In this document: positions 50,997 through 59,994 of the stretch, piece after piece
Position numbering within the stretch: position 1 is the first letter of the stretch
Layout: every line of letters starts with the position of its first letter
NCBI GenBank assembly: GCA_002346675.1
Contig: DEAI01000016.1
Coordinates: 53,882-117,881 of the forward strand
Length of the DNA stretch: 64,000 nt
Source: Fidelibacterota bacterium UBA2986
Lineage (GTDB): Bacteria > Fidelibacterota > Marinisomatia > Marinisomatales > AB-629-J13
Direction: 5' to 3'
Made by a program: the position numbers and the translations under genes
Notes under the pieces: model-generated
Database searches by the model: none
Told to the model about the DNA's origin: nothing
What the model saw: only the letters and a program-made list of their open reading frames with translations

Positions 50997-53927
50997 ATGA
51001 ATAAATACTTTCTTATCCCTTTAACTATTTTACTGGTAACCATTTTTACTGGCTGTGTTGGCCCCAGACAGATTTCACATCAAAAATCCTGGGCTGAACT
51101 AACTCTTAAAGAGCTTTCTCTTCGGGAAAAGATTGCCCAGATGATGGTCTATCACATGAACATGCGTTTTCTGAATGAGGGAAGCCCGAAGTGGAAGGAA
51201 ATAAAATTATTACTGGAAACTGATGGTATTGGAGGTATACATATCTGGTTTGGAGATGTGGGTACATCTCTTACACTGCTCAACCAAATTCAGGAACTTT
51301 CTAGGGTTCCGGTGATTGTTGATGCAGATATAGAATATGGAATACAAAGACGATTTCCTTCAGGTACAGACTTGCCTCCCCTTATGGCTATTGCTGCAAC
51401 AAACAACCCAAATTATGCATATGAAGCAGGAAAAATATCAGCAATAGAAGGAAGGGCGCTTGGAATTCACTGGAATTTTTCCCCCGTAACGGATGTAAAT
51501 AATAATCCTAATAATCCAATCATAAATACAAGATCATTTGGTGAAGATCCGGATGATGTGGGTAAATATTCAGTGCAATATATAAAAGGTCTCCAGGAGC
51601 ATGGTATGTTGGCAACCGCTAAGCATTTCCCCGGCCATGGAGATACAGAAACAGATTCCCACACAAGTCTTGCAACCATACCGAGCGATTCATCTCGACT
51701 ATGGTCTCTGGAATTGAAACCCTTTCAAACCGTTATTGATGCCGGAGTTGATGCGATGATGGTGGCCCATGTTCATGCCCCAGATTTTCAGCCCAATGCC
51801 AACTATCCTGCGACACTTTCTTCTTTTTGGGTGACCGATATTTTAAGAAAAAAAATGGGATTTAAAGGTGTAGTTGTAACTGATGCAATGGGCATGGGGG
51901 GTGTCTCTAGAAATTATTCTGATTCCTATGCTTTGATTCATGCTATCAATGCCGGATGTGATTTTATTCTTCAAAATTATAACCTGAAGAAGTCAATCGA
52001 TAATGTGGAAAATGCTGTGAAGCAGGGAATCATTTTAGAGGAACGAATTAATGATGCCGCTCTAAAAATGCTCAAGCTAAAAGAAAAAGCAGGTCTCAAT
52101 CAACAGCGCTATATTTCTATGAGTGAGACGAAGAAAGTTCTTGGTAATAAGGAGTTCAATCTAAAAGCAAATGAAATTGCATCTAAATCAATCACGTTGG
52201 TAAAAAATGAAAATTCTTTTTTACCATTAACTGTTGGAGAAAAAGAAGAAATAGTTGTGATTGATATTTATGATCGCCCCAATAATCATGAAGAATCAAC
52301 CACTACAAAAAAGTTAAAACGAAGCGGACTGCCTATACGGTCACTTCAGGTAGACGAATCAGATACCAAAATGTATTATGAGTCTATACTAAATACTGTC
52401 CCAGATAATGCCCCAATTATTTTGAATGCATTTGCAAGTCCTTCCGCTTGGAAAAACAGAATTTATCTCCCTACTCCTCAGATGGAATTTATTAATGCGT
52501 TAAACAAAAAATCAGATAGGCTTATTCTTATCAGTTTTGGGAATCCTTATTTAATCCGGGGTCTTCCGGAAACGCCTGCATATATCTGTGCCTGGAAGGG
52601 AAATGATGTAATGCAAAATGCGTTGGTTGCATCGTTGATAGGAAAAACCAATTTTACCGGTAGACTTCCAATCACTATCCCAGAAATCGCTGATAGGGGA
52701 TTTGGCATTCAGTTAGAACAGAAAATGATTAAAATTCCAACTAAGCCAAATTCCCCGGGTAGACTGGTAAAGTATGTAATGCCATACGAGATAAAAGCGA
52801 ACATTAGTGATATACATTCATTATTAAATGAAGCAGTTTCAGATTCAGCGTGGCCTGGTGCGGTCTTATTTGCTGCGAAGGATGGAAAAATATTTATCCA
52901 TGATGCTGTTGGTTACCAAACTTATAATCAAAAAAAGGTCACACACAGATCGGACATCTTTGATTTGGCTTCCATTACAAAGGTGGTAGCAACTACATCT
53001 GCAGTTATGAAGCTTGTGGAAACCGGGCAGATTGATTTAGATGAAAAAGTAGTGACATATCTCCCTGACTTTATAGGGAAAAAACTAAAATATTTTCAAC
53101 AGAAAAGTAAGATTACTATTAAACATTTGCTAACCCATACTTCAGGGCTCCCGCCGTACAAACAGTATTTTTTAATGGGTGGTGACTCAAAAACACGTTT
53201 GGATAGTGTGTTTAACACAGAGCCAGCCTATGGCGTTGAAGAAAAAACAAAATATTCAGATATTGGATTAATAACCTTAGGCAAGGTTCTTGAAAAAGTA
53301 AGTGGGGTCTCCTTAGATATACTGGTGGATTCTCTTGTCTTTAGACCTTTGGATATGAATACAACTTTTTTCAATCCACCATCTAGTAAGATGAGGAGAA
53401 TAATTCCTACGGAAATTGATAGTGGGTATAGAAATGGTTTAATACATGGTGAAGTTCATGATGAGAACTCTCACAGTTTAGGTGGTGTCACTGGTCACGC
53501 AGGATTATTTTCCACAGCAGACGATTTGGCTGTTTTCTCACAGATGATGCTAAATGGTGGAATATATGGCTGGAAGAGAGTTTTTAAACAAGAAACGATT
53601 AAATTGTTTACTACCAAAGCCAATGTAGTGGAGGGTAGCTCACGCTGTTTGGGGTGGGATAGTCCAGGAGGGAAAGCCTCTGGAGGGGTGTATTTGAGCG
53701 ATAGCAGTTTTGGTCATACTGGCTACACGGGAACATCACTGTGGATAGATCCCGAAAACAACATGTTTGTTATTTTGCTTACGAATGCAGTGCATCCAAA
53801 CCGCTCATGGAAAGACCCAAAATATTTTGATTGGAGACAAAAAATTCACTCAGAGGTATACGAAGCGGTGGGGATATCCAAAAAAAATCAAAATTTTGAA
53901 TGGAGAAGAAGATGGATAAAGGAATAG
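50997..53927 (+). CDS. GH3 glycosidase fused to a class C beta-lactamase-like serine hydrolase (lipoprotein)
   Basis: A 976-residue lipoprotein (lipobox IFTGC). Residues 35-370 are a NagZ-like GH3 barrel with ATAKHFPGHGDTETDSH (acid-base His) and nucleophile Asp in VVTDAMGMGG; residues 380-590 are the GH3 C-terminal domain; residues 605-965 are a beta-lactamase/penicillin-binding-protein domain with Ser659 and Lys662 (SITK), YSDIG and GHTGYTG. This fusion is known from Bacteroidota. It can plausibly remove GlcNAc and trim or hydrolyse peptide/amide bonds of peptidoglycan fragments at the cell surface, upstream of the transporter encoded next. Confidence 0.93.
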   Translation: MNKYFLIPLTILLVTIFTGCVGPRQISHQKSWAELTLKELSLREKIAQMMVYHMNMRFLNEGSPKWKEIKLLLETDGIGGIHIWFGDVGTSLTLLNQIQELSRVPVIVDADIEYGIQRRFPSGTDLPPLMAIAATNNPNYAYEAGKISAIEGRALGIHWNFSPVTDVNNNPNNPIINTRSFGEDPDDVGKYSVQYIKGLQEHGMLATAKHFPGHGDTETDSHTSLATIPSDSSRLWSLELKPFQTVIDAGVDAMMVAHVHAPDFQPNANYPATLSSFWVTDILRKKMGFKGVVVTDAMGMGGVSRNYSDSYALIHAINAGCDFILQNYNLKKSIDNVENAVKQGIILEERINDAALKMLKLKEKAGLNQQRYISMSETKKVLGNKEFNLKANEIASKSITLVKNENSFLPLTVGEKEEIVVIDIYDRPNNHEESTTTKKLKRSGLPIRSLQVDESDTKMYYESILNTVPDNAPIILNAFASPSAWKNRIYLPTPQMEFINALNKKSDRLILISFGNPYLIRGLPETPAYICAWKGNDVMQNALVASLIGKTNFTGRLPITIPEIADRGFGIQLEQKMIKIPTKPNSPGRLVKYVMPYEIKANISDIHSLLNEAVSDSAWPGAVLFAAKDGKIFIHDAVGYQTYNQKKVTHRSDIFDLASITKVVATTSAVMKLVETGQIDLDEKVVTYLPDFIGKKLKYFQQKSKITIKHLLTHTSGLPPYKQYFLMGGDSKTRLDSVFNTEPAYGVEEKTKYSDIGLITLGKVLEKVSGVSLDILVDSLVFRPLDMNTTFFNPPSSKMRRIIPTEIDSGYRNGLIHGEVHDENSHSLGGVTGHAGLFSTADDLAVFSQMMLNGGIYGWKRVFKQETIKLFTTKANVVEGSSRCLGWDSPGGKASGGVYLSDSSFGHTGYTGTSLWIDPENNMFVILLTNAVHPNRSWKDPKYFDWRQKIHSEVYEAVGISKKNQNFEWRRRWIKE

Positions 53928-53990
53928 TCGCTGATTGTAAAGCATTTATCAATGACAGTTTATTTTGTCTCTTAGCAGAATGAAGAAAAC

Positions 53991-55406
53991 ATGATTCACT
54001 GGATAGACTATTTCGTTATTTTTCTATTTATATTTGGGTTTTCTGTATATGGGATATTGCAAAGCAGAAAAAACCAATCATCGAGAGATTACTTTTTGGG
54101 AGATCGCAATTTACCCTGGCCCATCGCCATGTTTTCTGTTGTAGCCACCGAGACCTCGGTTTTGACATTTATAAGCGTCCCTGGACTGGCTTATCGCGAT
54201 AACTGGTATTTTCTGCAATTGGCTTTGGGATACATTATTGGTCGTGTTTTGGTAAGTCTAATACTATTACCTCAATATTTTTCTACAGGTATTATTTCCA
54301 TTTACGAAGTATTGGGGAAAAAGTTTGGAAAGAATATACAAAAAATAGCGTCAGCTGTTTTTCTTGTTACTAGAGTGCTTGCAGATGGAATCAGATTTTT
54401 AGCAACTGCTGTGGTAGTGCAAGTTATAACTGGATGGTCTTTACCTGCATCCGTATTAATGATAGGAATCGTTACATTAGGATATACATTATCAGGTGGT
54501 ATTCGGACAATTGTTTGGATAGATAGTATCCAATTTGTACTTTATTTATTTGGTGGTGTCCTAACAATATTATTCTGTCTCAATCATCTTGATCAATCTT
54601 TTGCTTCCATATTGTCCTCACTAACATCTGAGGGGAAATTGGAAATCTTTAATTGGAGAGGTAATCTATTTTTTGACTCAAGCTTTTTTATTAGCGCGTT
54701 AATTGGAGGGGCACTCCTTTCTTTAGCGTCACATGGTGTTGACTATATGATGGTACAGAGGGTATTGGGGACAAACAGCTTAGACTCTGCAAAAAAGGCA
54801 ATGATTGGTAGTGGTATTTTTGTATTTTTCCAGTTTACTGTTTTTCTTATGGCGGGCTCTCTCATTTTCGTTATGATGGATGGAGTAGAAATCGCTAAGG
54901 ATCGTGAGTTTACATCCTTTATTGTGAATTATTTACCAGTGGGATTAAAGGGAGTTTTACTTGCTGGAGTCCTCTCTGCAGCAATGTCTACTCTAAGCTC
55001 CTCCATTAACGCGCTTGCATCTTCCACTATAAATGATTGGATGGGAGGGAGCTCATCATTAAAACTATCTCGATTCATAAGTTTAGCTTGGGCAACAATA
55101 TTAATTGGTATAGCATTATTATTTGATGAAAGTGATTCAGCTATTGTGATTGTCGGATTGCAAATTGCATCCTTTACCTATGGTGGTTTGTTGGGATTAT
55201 TCCTATTAAGTAAGTTAAAACATAACTTTCATCAGGTCAGTTTGATTACAGGATTGGTAACCAGCCTATTAATTGTTTTTTACTTAAAACAAGTTGGTAT
55301 TGCTTGGACTTGGTTTATTCTTTTATCAGTTTTTATTAATATCTTAACTGTATATATTGTTGATGAATTAAGAAAAAGGCTAAATATCAAAAGGAAGCTT
55401 TCTTGA
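53991..55406 (+). CDS. Sodium:solute symporter (SSS family)
   Basis: A 471-residue inner-membrane transporter with about 13 helices. SSS signatures: RDYFLGDRNLPWP after helix 1, TETSVLTFISVPGLAY, GGIRTIVWIDSIQF and GVLSAAMSTLSSSINALASS carrying the Ser/Thr sodium site. By context it may import MurNAc or other cell-wall sugars set free by NamZ, NagZ and the fused GH3 enzyme; SSS transporters are commonly encoded with such genes in Bacteroidota. The substrate is inferred only from neighbours. 63 bases after the fusion gene, same strand. Confidence 0.93.
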   Translation: MIHWIDYFVIFLFIFGFSVYGILQSRKNQSSRDYFLGDRNLPWPIAMFSVVATETSVLTFISVPGLAYRDNWYFLQLALGYIIGRVLVSLILLPQYFSTGIISIYEVLGKKFGKNIQKIASAVFLVTRVLADGIRFLATAVVVQVITGWSLPASVLMIGIVTLGYTLSGGIRTIVWIDSIQFVLYLFGGVLTILFCLNHLDQSFASILSSLTSEGKLEIFNWRGNLFFDSSFFISALIGGALLSLASHGVDYMMVQRVLGTNSLDSAKKAMIGSGIFVFFQFTVFLMAGSLIFVMMDGVEIAKDREFTSFIVNYLPVGLKGVLLAGVLSAAMSTLSSSINALASSTINDWMGGSSSLKLSRFISLAWATILIGIALLFDESDSAIVIVGLQIASFTYGGLLGLFLLSKLKHNFHQVSLITGLVTSLLIVFYLKQVGIAWTWFILLSVFINILTVYIVDELRKRLNIKRKLS

Positions 55407-55684
55407 TAGATTCATTAAGTGAGTCATCTTATTAAAAGGTTCACTACTGTCATCTCATTCCTGAGCTTGGGTGGAAGAGATTAAAATGGCCAAGTTATAG
55501 TTCAATCTAATTGAAAAATTATCCTTGATATTTCATTTATTTTGTAAATGCCATTGTTATAAAATAGCATCATTATAAGAGATACATCTTAACCGATATA
55601 TTAAATAACACGATCATTCTATTTAAAAGAAAACTATGTATATATCCACTACATTGCATTTATATTTATATATAGTTAAAATAT
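55407..55684. other. Intergenic region without recognised features
   Basis: 278 AT-rich bases before the glycosyltransferase gene; I see no open frame with a ribosome binding site and no convincing terminator. Confidence 0.4.
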
Positions 55685-57781
55685 ATGAATGGAATAATTA
55701 AAAAATCAATGACTCCCAATTCAGTATCAGTTATTATTGTTAGTTTTAATGTAAAACAGTATTTGATTCATTGCCTAGAATCAGTGTTACAGACAAATTA
55801 TAAGGGCAAAGTAGAAATTATCATCGTTGATAATAACTCATTTGATGGAACTGCTGATATGATTCGGGAGAGATTCTCAAAATGCAATTTGATTAGCAAT
55901 CAGAAAAATGTGGGGTTTGGAAAAGCAGTAAACCAAGCGATAAAAATAGCATCAAGTGAGTATGTTTTAATTTTAAATCCAGATACGGTATTACAGGAAG
56001 ATACAATCTCCACTTTTGTAAAATATTTGAAATTAAATTCTGATGTCGGGTTAGTCGGACCAAAAATTATAAATCCTGACGGGACTCTTCAGCTCGCATG
56101 TAAAAGAACGTTCCCTTCTTTAAGTGTTGCCCTACCTAAACTACTGGGTTTATCAAGGCTGTTTCCCCATTCGAAATGGACAGGAAAATACAATTTAACC
56201 TATTTAGATTCGGATGAAATTCATTCGGTGGACGCTATCAGTGGCTCTTGTATGTTTCTGCGTGTGTCATTATTCAAAACCATAGGTGGTTTTGATGAAC
56301 AATTCTTTTTATTCGGAGAAGACTTAGATTTATGTCACAGGATAAAGAAAGAGGGAAAGGAGGTACATTATCTCCCAACAACACAGATCATTCACTATAA
56401 AGGAGAATCTGTAAAATCTGCTCCTTACGATAGTATCACTGCTTTTTACAACGCTATGCTTCTGTTCTATAAAAAACAATTATCTAAAAGCCAGAATCTC
56501 TTATTTTATCTAGCGATTCATTTAGGTCTAAGAGTTCGCAAATTTATTTCTTTCATAGCTGACCGGAAATCTCAACTTCTTTCGGTTTTTCTTGATAGCT
56601 TTGTTGTTTTATTGGCTTTTGTCGGATCAATATTTCTTAAATTTTCTGATTTTGATCCAATCTATTTGAGCCAAGGACTTGTCCCAACTGTTTACATTTT
56701 TTTCTGGTTAATTATTGGATATTACTTTCAATTATATGGAAAAAATATCCTCTCTTATTCCGCAGCAGTATTATCATCTCTGACAGGTTTTTTTGTAGTG
56801 GTAGCTTTTACATATTTTTTTAAACAATTTGCTTTTTCACGTTTTGTTATTCTTGCTGCATCAGGAGTAATTACTCTATTTATACCAGGATGGAGGCTTA
56901 TCGCCCATTTTATTATGTCAAGGGGCTATGTGAATAGTATCAAGGATAAACACAACATCTTATTTACCAAAAAAACACTTGTAGTTGGTGCAAATAAAAG
57001 TGGAATAGAATTGGTAAAAAAAATATATCATCGCGTTAATTCCGGATTAAATATCATTGGATTTACGGACTCTAAATTACAAATTGACCAGTCAGAACTA
57101 CCCGTACCCTTTCTAGGGTCTTTAGACGATATCAGGGCTCTTGTTAAAACATACAGAATACGTGAAATTATATTTTCAGATAACGCTCTACCGTATCAAA
57201 AAATTGTATCTTTGATGGATTTTACAAAGGATCTACAACTCACCTATCGAATGGTCCCCAGAGAACAGGATTACATTATAGGTAAGGGTTCCATAGAAGA
57301 AATAGGAGAGTTATCCTTTTTAAATATAGAATATTCATTTTACTATAGTATAAACCAAGTTACAAAGCGCATTTTTGATATAGTATTTTCCTGTATTTCC
57401 CTTTTACTTTTTTCCCCTGCCATAATAATAAAACTATTATCAGGGTCAAAGAAGGAAATATTATTTTGGGGAGAGAATAATAAAACATTCACTGCTTTTT
57501 TATTTCAATCAGAAAGGCACTTCATCCAGAGACTACCTCTATTGTGGTCAGTCTTAAAAGGAAATATAAGTTTTGTTGGTTCACCGCTTATTGAATGTTC
57601 TAAAAAAGACCCAAAGCTTATATGTCCCCCCGGACTGTCTAGTCTTGAAAAAATCAAAGAAACTCAAATAAATACATACAACCGTCAACTGTTTGACCAT
57701 TACTATGTACAAAACCAATCTATTGGACTAGATATTGAAATTTTATTGAAAGCCACTATTATTTATTTGAGGAACGCTTAA
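55685..57781 (+). CDS. GT2 glycosyltransferase fused to a degenerate polyprenyl-glycosylphosphotransferase module
   Basis: A 698-residue protein. Residues 12-265 are a GT2 domain of the rhamnosyltransferase type (SVIIVSFNVKQYLIHCLESVL, IVDNNSFDGTADMI, LNPDTVL as DxD-type motif, FFLFGEDLDLCHRIKKEG). Residues 290-420 hold four to five membrane helices, 430-540 a CoA-binding-like Rossmann domain (LVVGANKSGIELVKKI), and 560-698 a membrane helix plus a shortened sugar-phosphotransferase domain. In the last part KRIFDIVFSCISLLLFSP is normal, but the catalytic KFRSM and DExPQ motifs are missing and KGDMSLVGPRP reads KGNISFVGSPL. So the phosphotransferase part may be structural. Probable role in surface polysaccharide synthesis. 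Confidence 0.82.
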   Translation: MNGIIKKSMTPNSVSVIIVSFNVKQYLIHCLESVLQTNYKGKVEIIIVDNNSFDGTADMIRERFSKCNLISNQKNVGFGKAVNQAIKIASSEYVLILNPDTVLQEDTISTFVKYLKLNSDVGLVGPKIINPDGTLQLACKRTFPSLSVALPKLLGLSRLFPHSKWTGKYNLTYLDSDEIHSVDAISGSCMFLRVSLFKTIGGFDEQFFLFGEDLDLCHRIKKEGKEVHYLPTTQIIHYKGESVKSAPYDSITAFYNAMLLFYKKQLSKSQNLLFYLAIHLGLRVRKFISFIADRKSQLLSVFLDSFVVLLAFVGSIFLKFSDFDPIYLSQGLVPTVYIFFWLIIGYYFQLYGKNILSYSAAVLSSLTGFFVVVAFTYFFKQFAFSRFVILAASGVITLFIPGWRLIAHFIMSRGYVNSIKDKHNILFTKKTLVVGANKSGIELVKKIYHRVNSGLNIIGFTDSKLQIDQSELPVPFLGSLDDIRALVKTYRIREIIFSDNALPYQKIVSLMDFTKDLQLTYRMVPREQDYIIGKGSIEEIGELSFLNIEYSFYYSINQVTKRIFDIVFSCISLLLFSPAIIIKLLSGSKKEILFWGENNKTFTAFLFQSERHFIQRLPLLWSVLKGNISFVGSPLIECSKKDPKLICPPGLSSLEKIKETQINTYNRQLFDHYYVQNQSIGLDIEILLKATIIYLRNA

Positions 57782-57899
57782 TTACTTAATATGGTTTCTT
57801 TATTCTGACTGTGCTATTTATAATAACCTGTCCTACTAAACCAGTATTATTGTTATGACCCAATATTTATTTAAATTTAGCTCTATTACAGTTTTATTT

Positions 57900-58859
57900 A
57901 TGAAAAATCTTTCACAATATCTGGCCATTCTATTTCCGATTTTATTATTTTCTCAAAATGATTTTGGATTAGAAGATCTAAATTATAATTCTGAAACATA
58001 CCAACAAACAGTTGGCCCTTCATTTTTTCCAAATAATGTCTGTATCGTCTATTTTGGTCATGAATACTGAGGGACTTGCCAAAGCCGGTTCGGTTTTTTA
58101 AATAACATACACCTAGACTTAATCTCTGAGGGTATAAACGATGTTACTTTTATTGGAGTAGGGAAGGATCAATACAATCAATATCTCAATGAAATGATAA
58201 ATGGAAGAGTCATTGGATGGGTTGAGGATAGTGAGTCAGACGGATATCCCGTTTGGTCATCTTGGGATGCATATCAAAGAGCAATTTATTTTTTGAATAG
58301 GGACGGTATTGTAGATACCACATTCAATTTTACTCCGTACAATGAAAATGATGAGAATTATAATTTTTTATACAATCTGATTATGGAGCTTCGTGATGAT
58401 ATGGGGACCATACTTGAAGTAGACTACTCAACGGACTGGAATATAGTAGGATTACCAGTTCTGGTTGATGACAATTTCTATCAATCAATATTTCCTAATT
58501 CTGTTTCTGGGACATTATTCAGTTTTAATGGCATCTACGTACAAGAAGAGACTCTGAACAATGGAGCCGGGTATTGGTTAAGGTTTGAAAACTCAACCAC
58601 CAATAGTTTTAATGGTAACCCTATTGTTGAATTGGAGCTAACCTTAACTGAAGATTGGAATCTTATATCAGCAATAAGCACTGCTTTTGATATATCAGAT
58701 ATACAAGATCCGGATGGAATTATAATCACTGGTACGGTTTATGGGTTTGCTTTAGGTGGTTATTCAAACGCAGAGATACTGGAACCAGGAAAGGGATACT
58801 GGGTTCGGGCAAATAATGTTGGTAATATTTACATTATAAGTAATACCTCATCTGATTGA
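57900..58859 (+). CDS. Thioredoxin-like secreted protein with in-frame UGA (UGTC motif), candidate selenoprotein
   Basis: One frame runs from ATG 57900 (signal peptide MKNLSQYLAILFPILLFSQ) to TGA 58857-58859, interrupted only by TGA 58068-58070. Across it the sequence reads NNVCIVYFGHEY-U57-G-T-C60-QSRFGFLNN...NDVTFIGVGKD: strand, redox UxxC, helix, strand, as in thioredoxin-fold proteins and the N-terminal domain of selenoprotein P. A second half with AIYFLNRDGIV completes the fold. A SECIS-like hairpin lies at 58081-58097. Residues about 180-315 are the duplicated WN/GYW[LV]R module also found at 15015-16625 and 22040-23464. 319 residues in all; ATG 57855 is a longer alternative. Role: periplasmic or surface thiol/selenol oxidoreductase, by inference. 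Confidence 0.85.
58081..58097 (+). promoter_or_regulatory. Candidate bacterial SECIS element of the thioredoxin-like gene
   Basis: AAAGCCG-GTT-CGGTTTT forms a 7-bp stem (one G-U wobble) with a GUU loop starting 17 nt after UGA 58068-58070. Spacing, loop size and the G at the first loop position meet the bSECIS model and repeat the geometry at 24280-24296. Confidence 0.75.
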
Positions 58860-59018
58860 GTATTATTTGTAAGTCAGCAATATCAAGAAAGTGAGCTTAC
58901 ACTAATTTATAATATTTTATATATTGAAAGATTAAGTTTAAATAGACTCCAATACTCTTCAGGTTTAAATCAAGAACAAGATTAATTACTTGATACTATT
59001 TTATTAGAATCAGATATT

Positions 59019-59379
59019 GATTTATCGCCCACTCCATAAAATAATCCTTTACCATTAGTTATATTAATTAATGGAGGAGGATTTCATACTGGAATCAGTT
59101 AAATTTGATTGAATGGTATTTTTATCTTGCTTATGGAGAAAGCGCACCTTTTAAACACTTCACTTATTTAACGAGTTTAGATCAAAACAATTGGTATTAC
59201 GTTGAGTTGATAGGTGTCAATTACAATTTAAATAAAACTCAAATGAAAACATTATAATTATTGAATACGAACCGGATATTCGTTGGCTTTGGGGCCTCCA
59301 TCTGAACCATTCTAGTTTTTATCCACTAAACGCAGGTGATAGAAGGAAAGTTATAAATATGGAATATAAAATAAGCTAA
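59019..59379 (+). pseudogene. Frameshifted remnant(s), first part esterase-like
   Basis: Joining three frames gives protein-like text: PLPLVILINGGGFHTGIS (like the HGGGF oxyanion-hole segment of alpha/beta esterases), then after a shift LNLIEWYFYLAYGE...NNWYYVELIGVNYNL, then after another shift ENIIIIEYEPDIRWLWGLHL...NAGDRRKVINMEYKIS and TAA 59377-59379. Several stops and shifts within 360 bases indicate decay of one or two genes. The identification of the first part is weak. Confidence 0.4.
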
Positions 59380-59848
59380 GATATTTATAATTATTAGTTT
59401 TCGAATAATGGAACTACTAAAACTGGAAAAATGATACTGGGTAAATAATATTTATTTATTTGATTGCTGATCTTTAAGTTTTATAAATATTACCATCTAT
59501 ATCAATAACATTATCCTTTGCTAGTAGCCACTCACCACAATGTTTGCTAATCCTTTGTTCAGTAAAAAAGATTATTTTTCTTTAGTATTCTAAGTGGTCA
59601 AGAGTGGTTTAATTATATCTTTACAAATTAGTGGGGATAGAGTAACCTGCGAATCAAAGTAGCCTCGATAATAAATAAGGAGAAATATCCGTTAAATTAT
59701 AGGTGGTTGAGATAGTTGGGAGTTAATATTAAAAAAGGGGGATTAGTTTTTTTGTTTATAGGATAGTTGATAAAGTAATTACGATATTTTTAAATAGTTC
59801 AGAGTTTTCAAGATAACCATAAATAAATTAAAAAAATGAATTTAATTA

Positions 59849-59878
59849 TTGACATATATAATATTATTAAAATAATTT
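59849..59878 (+). promoter_or_regulatory. Possible promoter of the iron operon
   Basis: TTGACA at 59849-59854 followed after 18 bases by TAATTT at 59873-59878 resembles a sigma-70 promoter and lies directly upstream of the Fur-box-like sequence. AT-rich context makes chance matches likely. Confidence 0.35.
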
Positions 59879-59884
59879 TTTAAT

Positions 59885-59903
59885 GATAATGATTCTCAAT
59901 AGC
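59885..59903. promoter_or_regulatory. Fur box
   Basis: GATAATGATTCTCAATAGC matches 15 of 19 positions of the classical Fur consensus GATAATGATAATCATTATC. It lies about 90 bases before an iron permease gene that heads an iron-type operon, so repression by Fur with iron is the obvious reading. Confidence 0.72.
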
Positions 59904-59922
59904 AATAATAATAAGTAATTCA

Positions 59923-59974
59923 GGGACTCATCAATCTTATACTTAAGATTAAAAGAAAATATCCGAAGAGTCCC
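59923..59974 (+). promoter_or_regulatory. Nested hairpin in the leader of the iron operon
   Basis: GGGACTC (59923-59929) pairs with GAGTCCC (59968-59974), enclosing a second perfect hairpin AATCTTA/TAAGATT (59933-59939 with 59944-59950, loop TACT) and a 17-base A-rich strand. The outer stem ends just before the AAGGAA ribosome binding site at 59983-59988. No T-run follows, so it is not a terminator; control of translation start is possible. It matches no riboswitch class I know. Confidence 0.45.
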
Positions 59975-59994
59975 AAAAAATAAAGGAATTTATA

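Larger units (their letters stand above)
58860..59994. other. Long AT-rich gap with decayed coding remnants and the iron-operon control region
   Basis: 1135 bases without an intact gene. The first 150 show nothing I recognise. From 59019 to 59379 there are frameshifted coding remnants (separate entry). From 59380 to 59820 I see only short frames, the longest a 36-codon minus-strand stretch near 59475-59580 with no start. The last 150 bases hold a promoter-like sequence, a Fur box and a leader hairpin (separate entries). Confidence 0.6.

Noticed and set aside
58194..58859. An independent 221-residue gene starting at ATG 58194
   Set aside because: It is in the same frame as 57900-58070 and lacks a ribosome binding site; the thioredoxin fold only makes sense if both parts are joined across the UGA.
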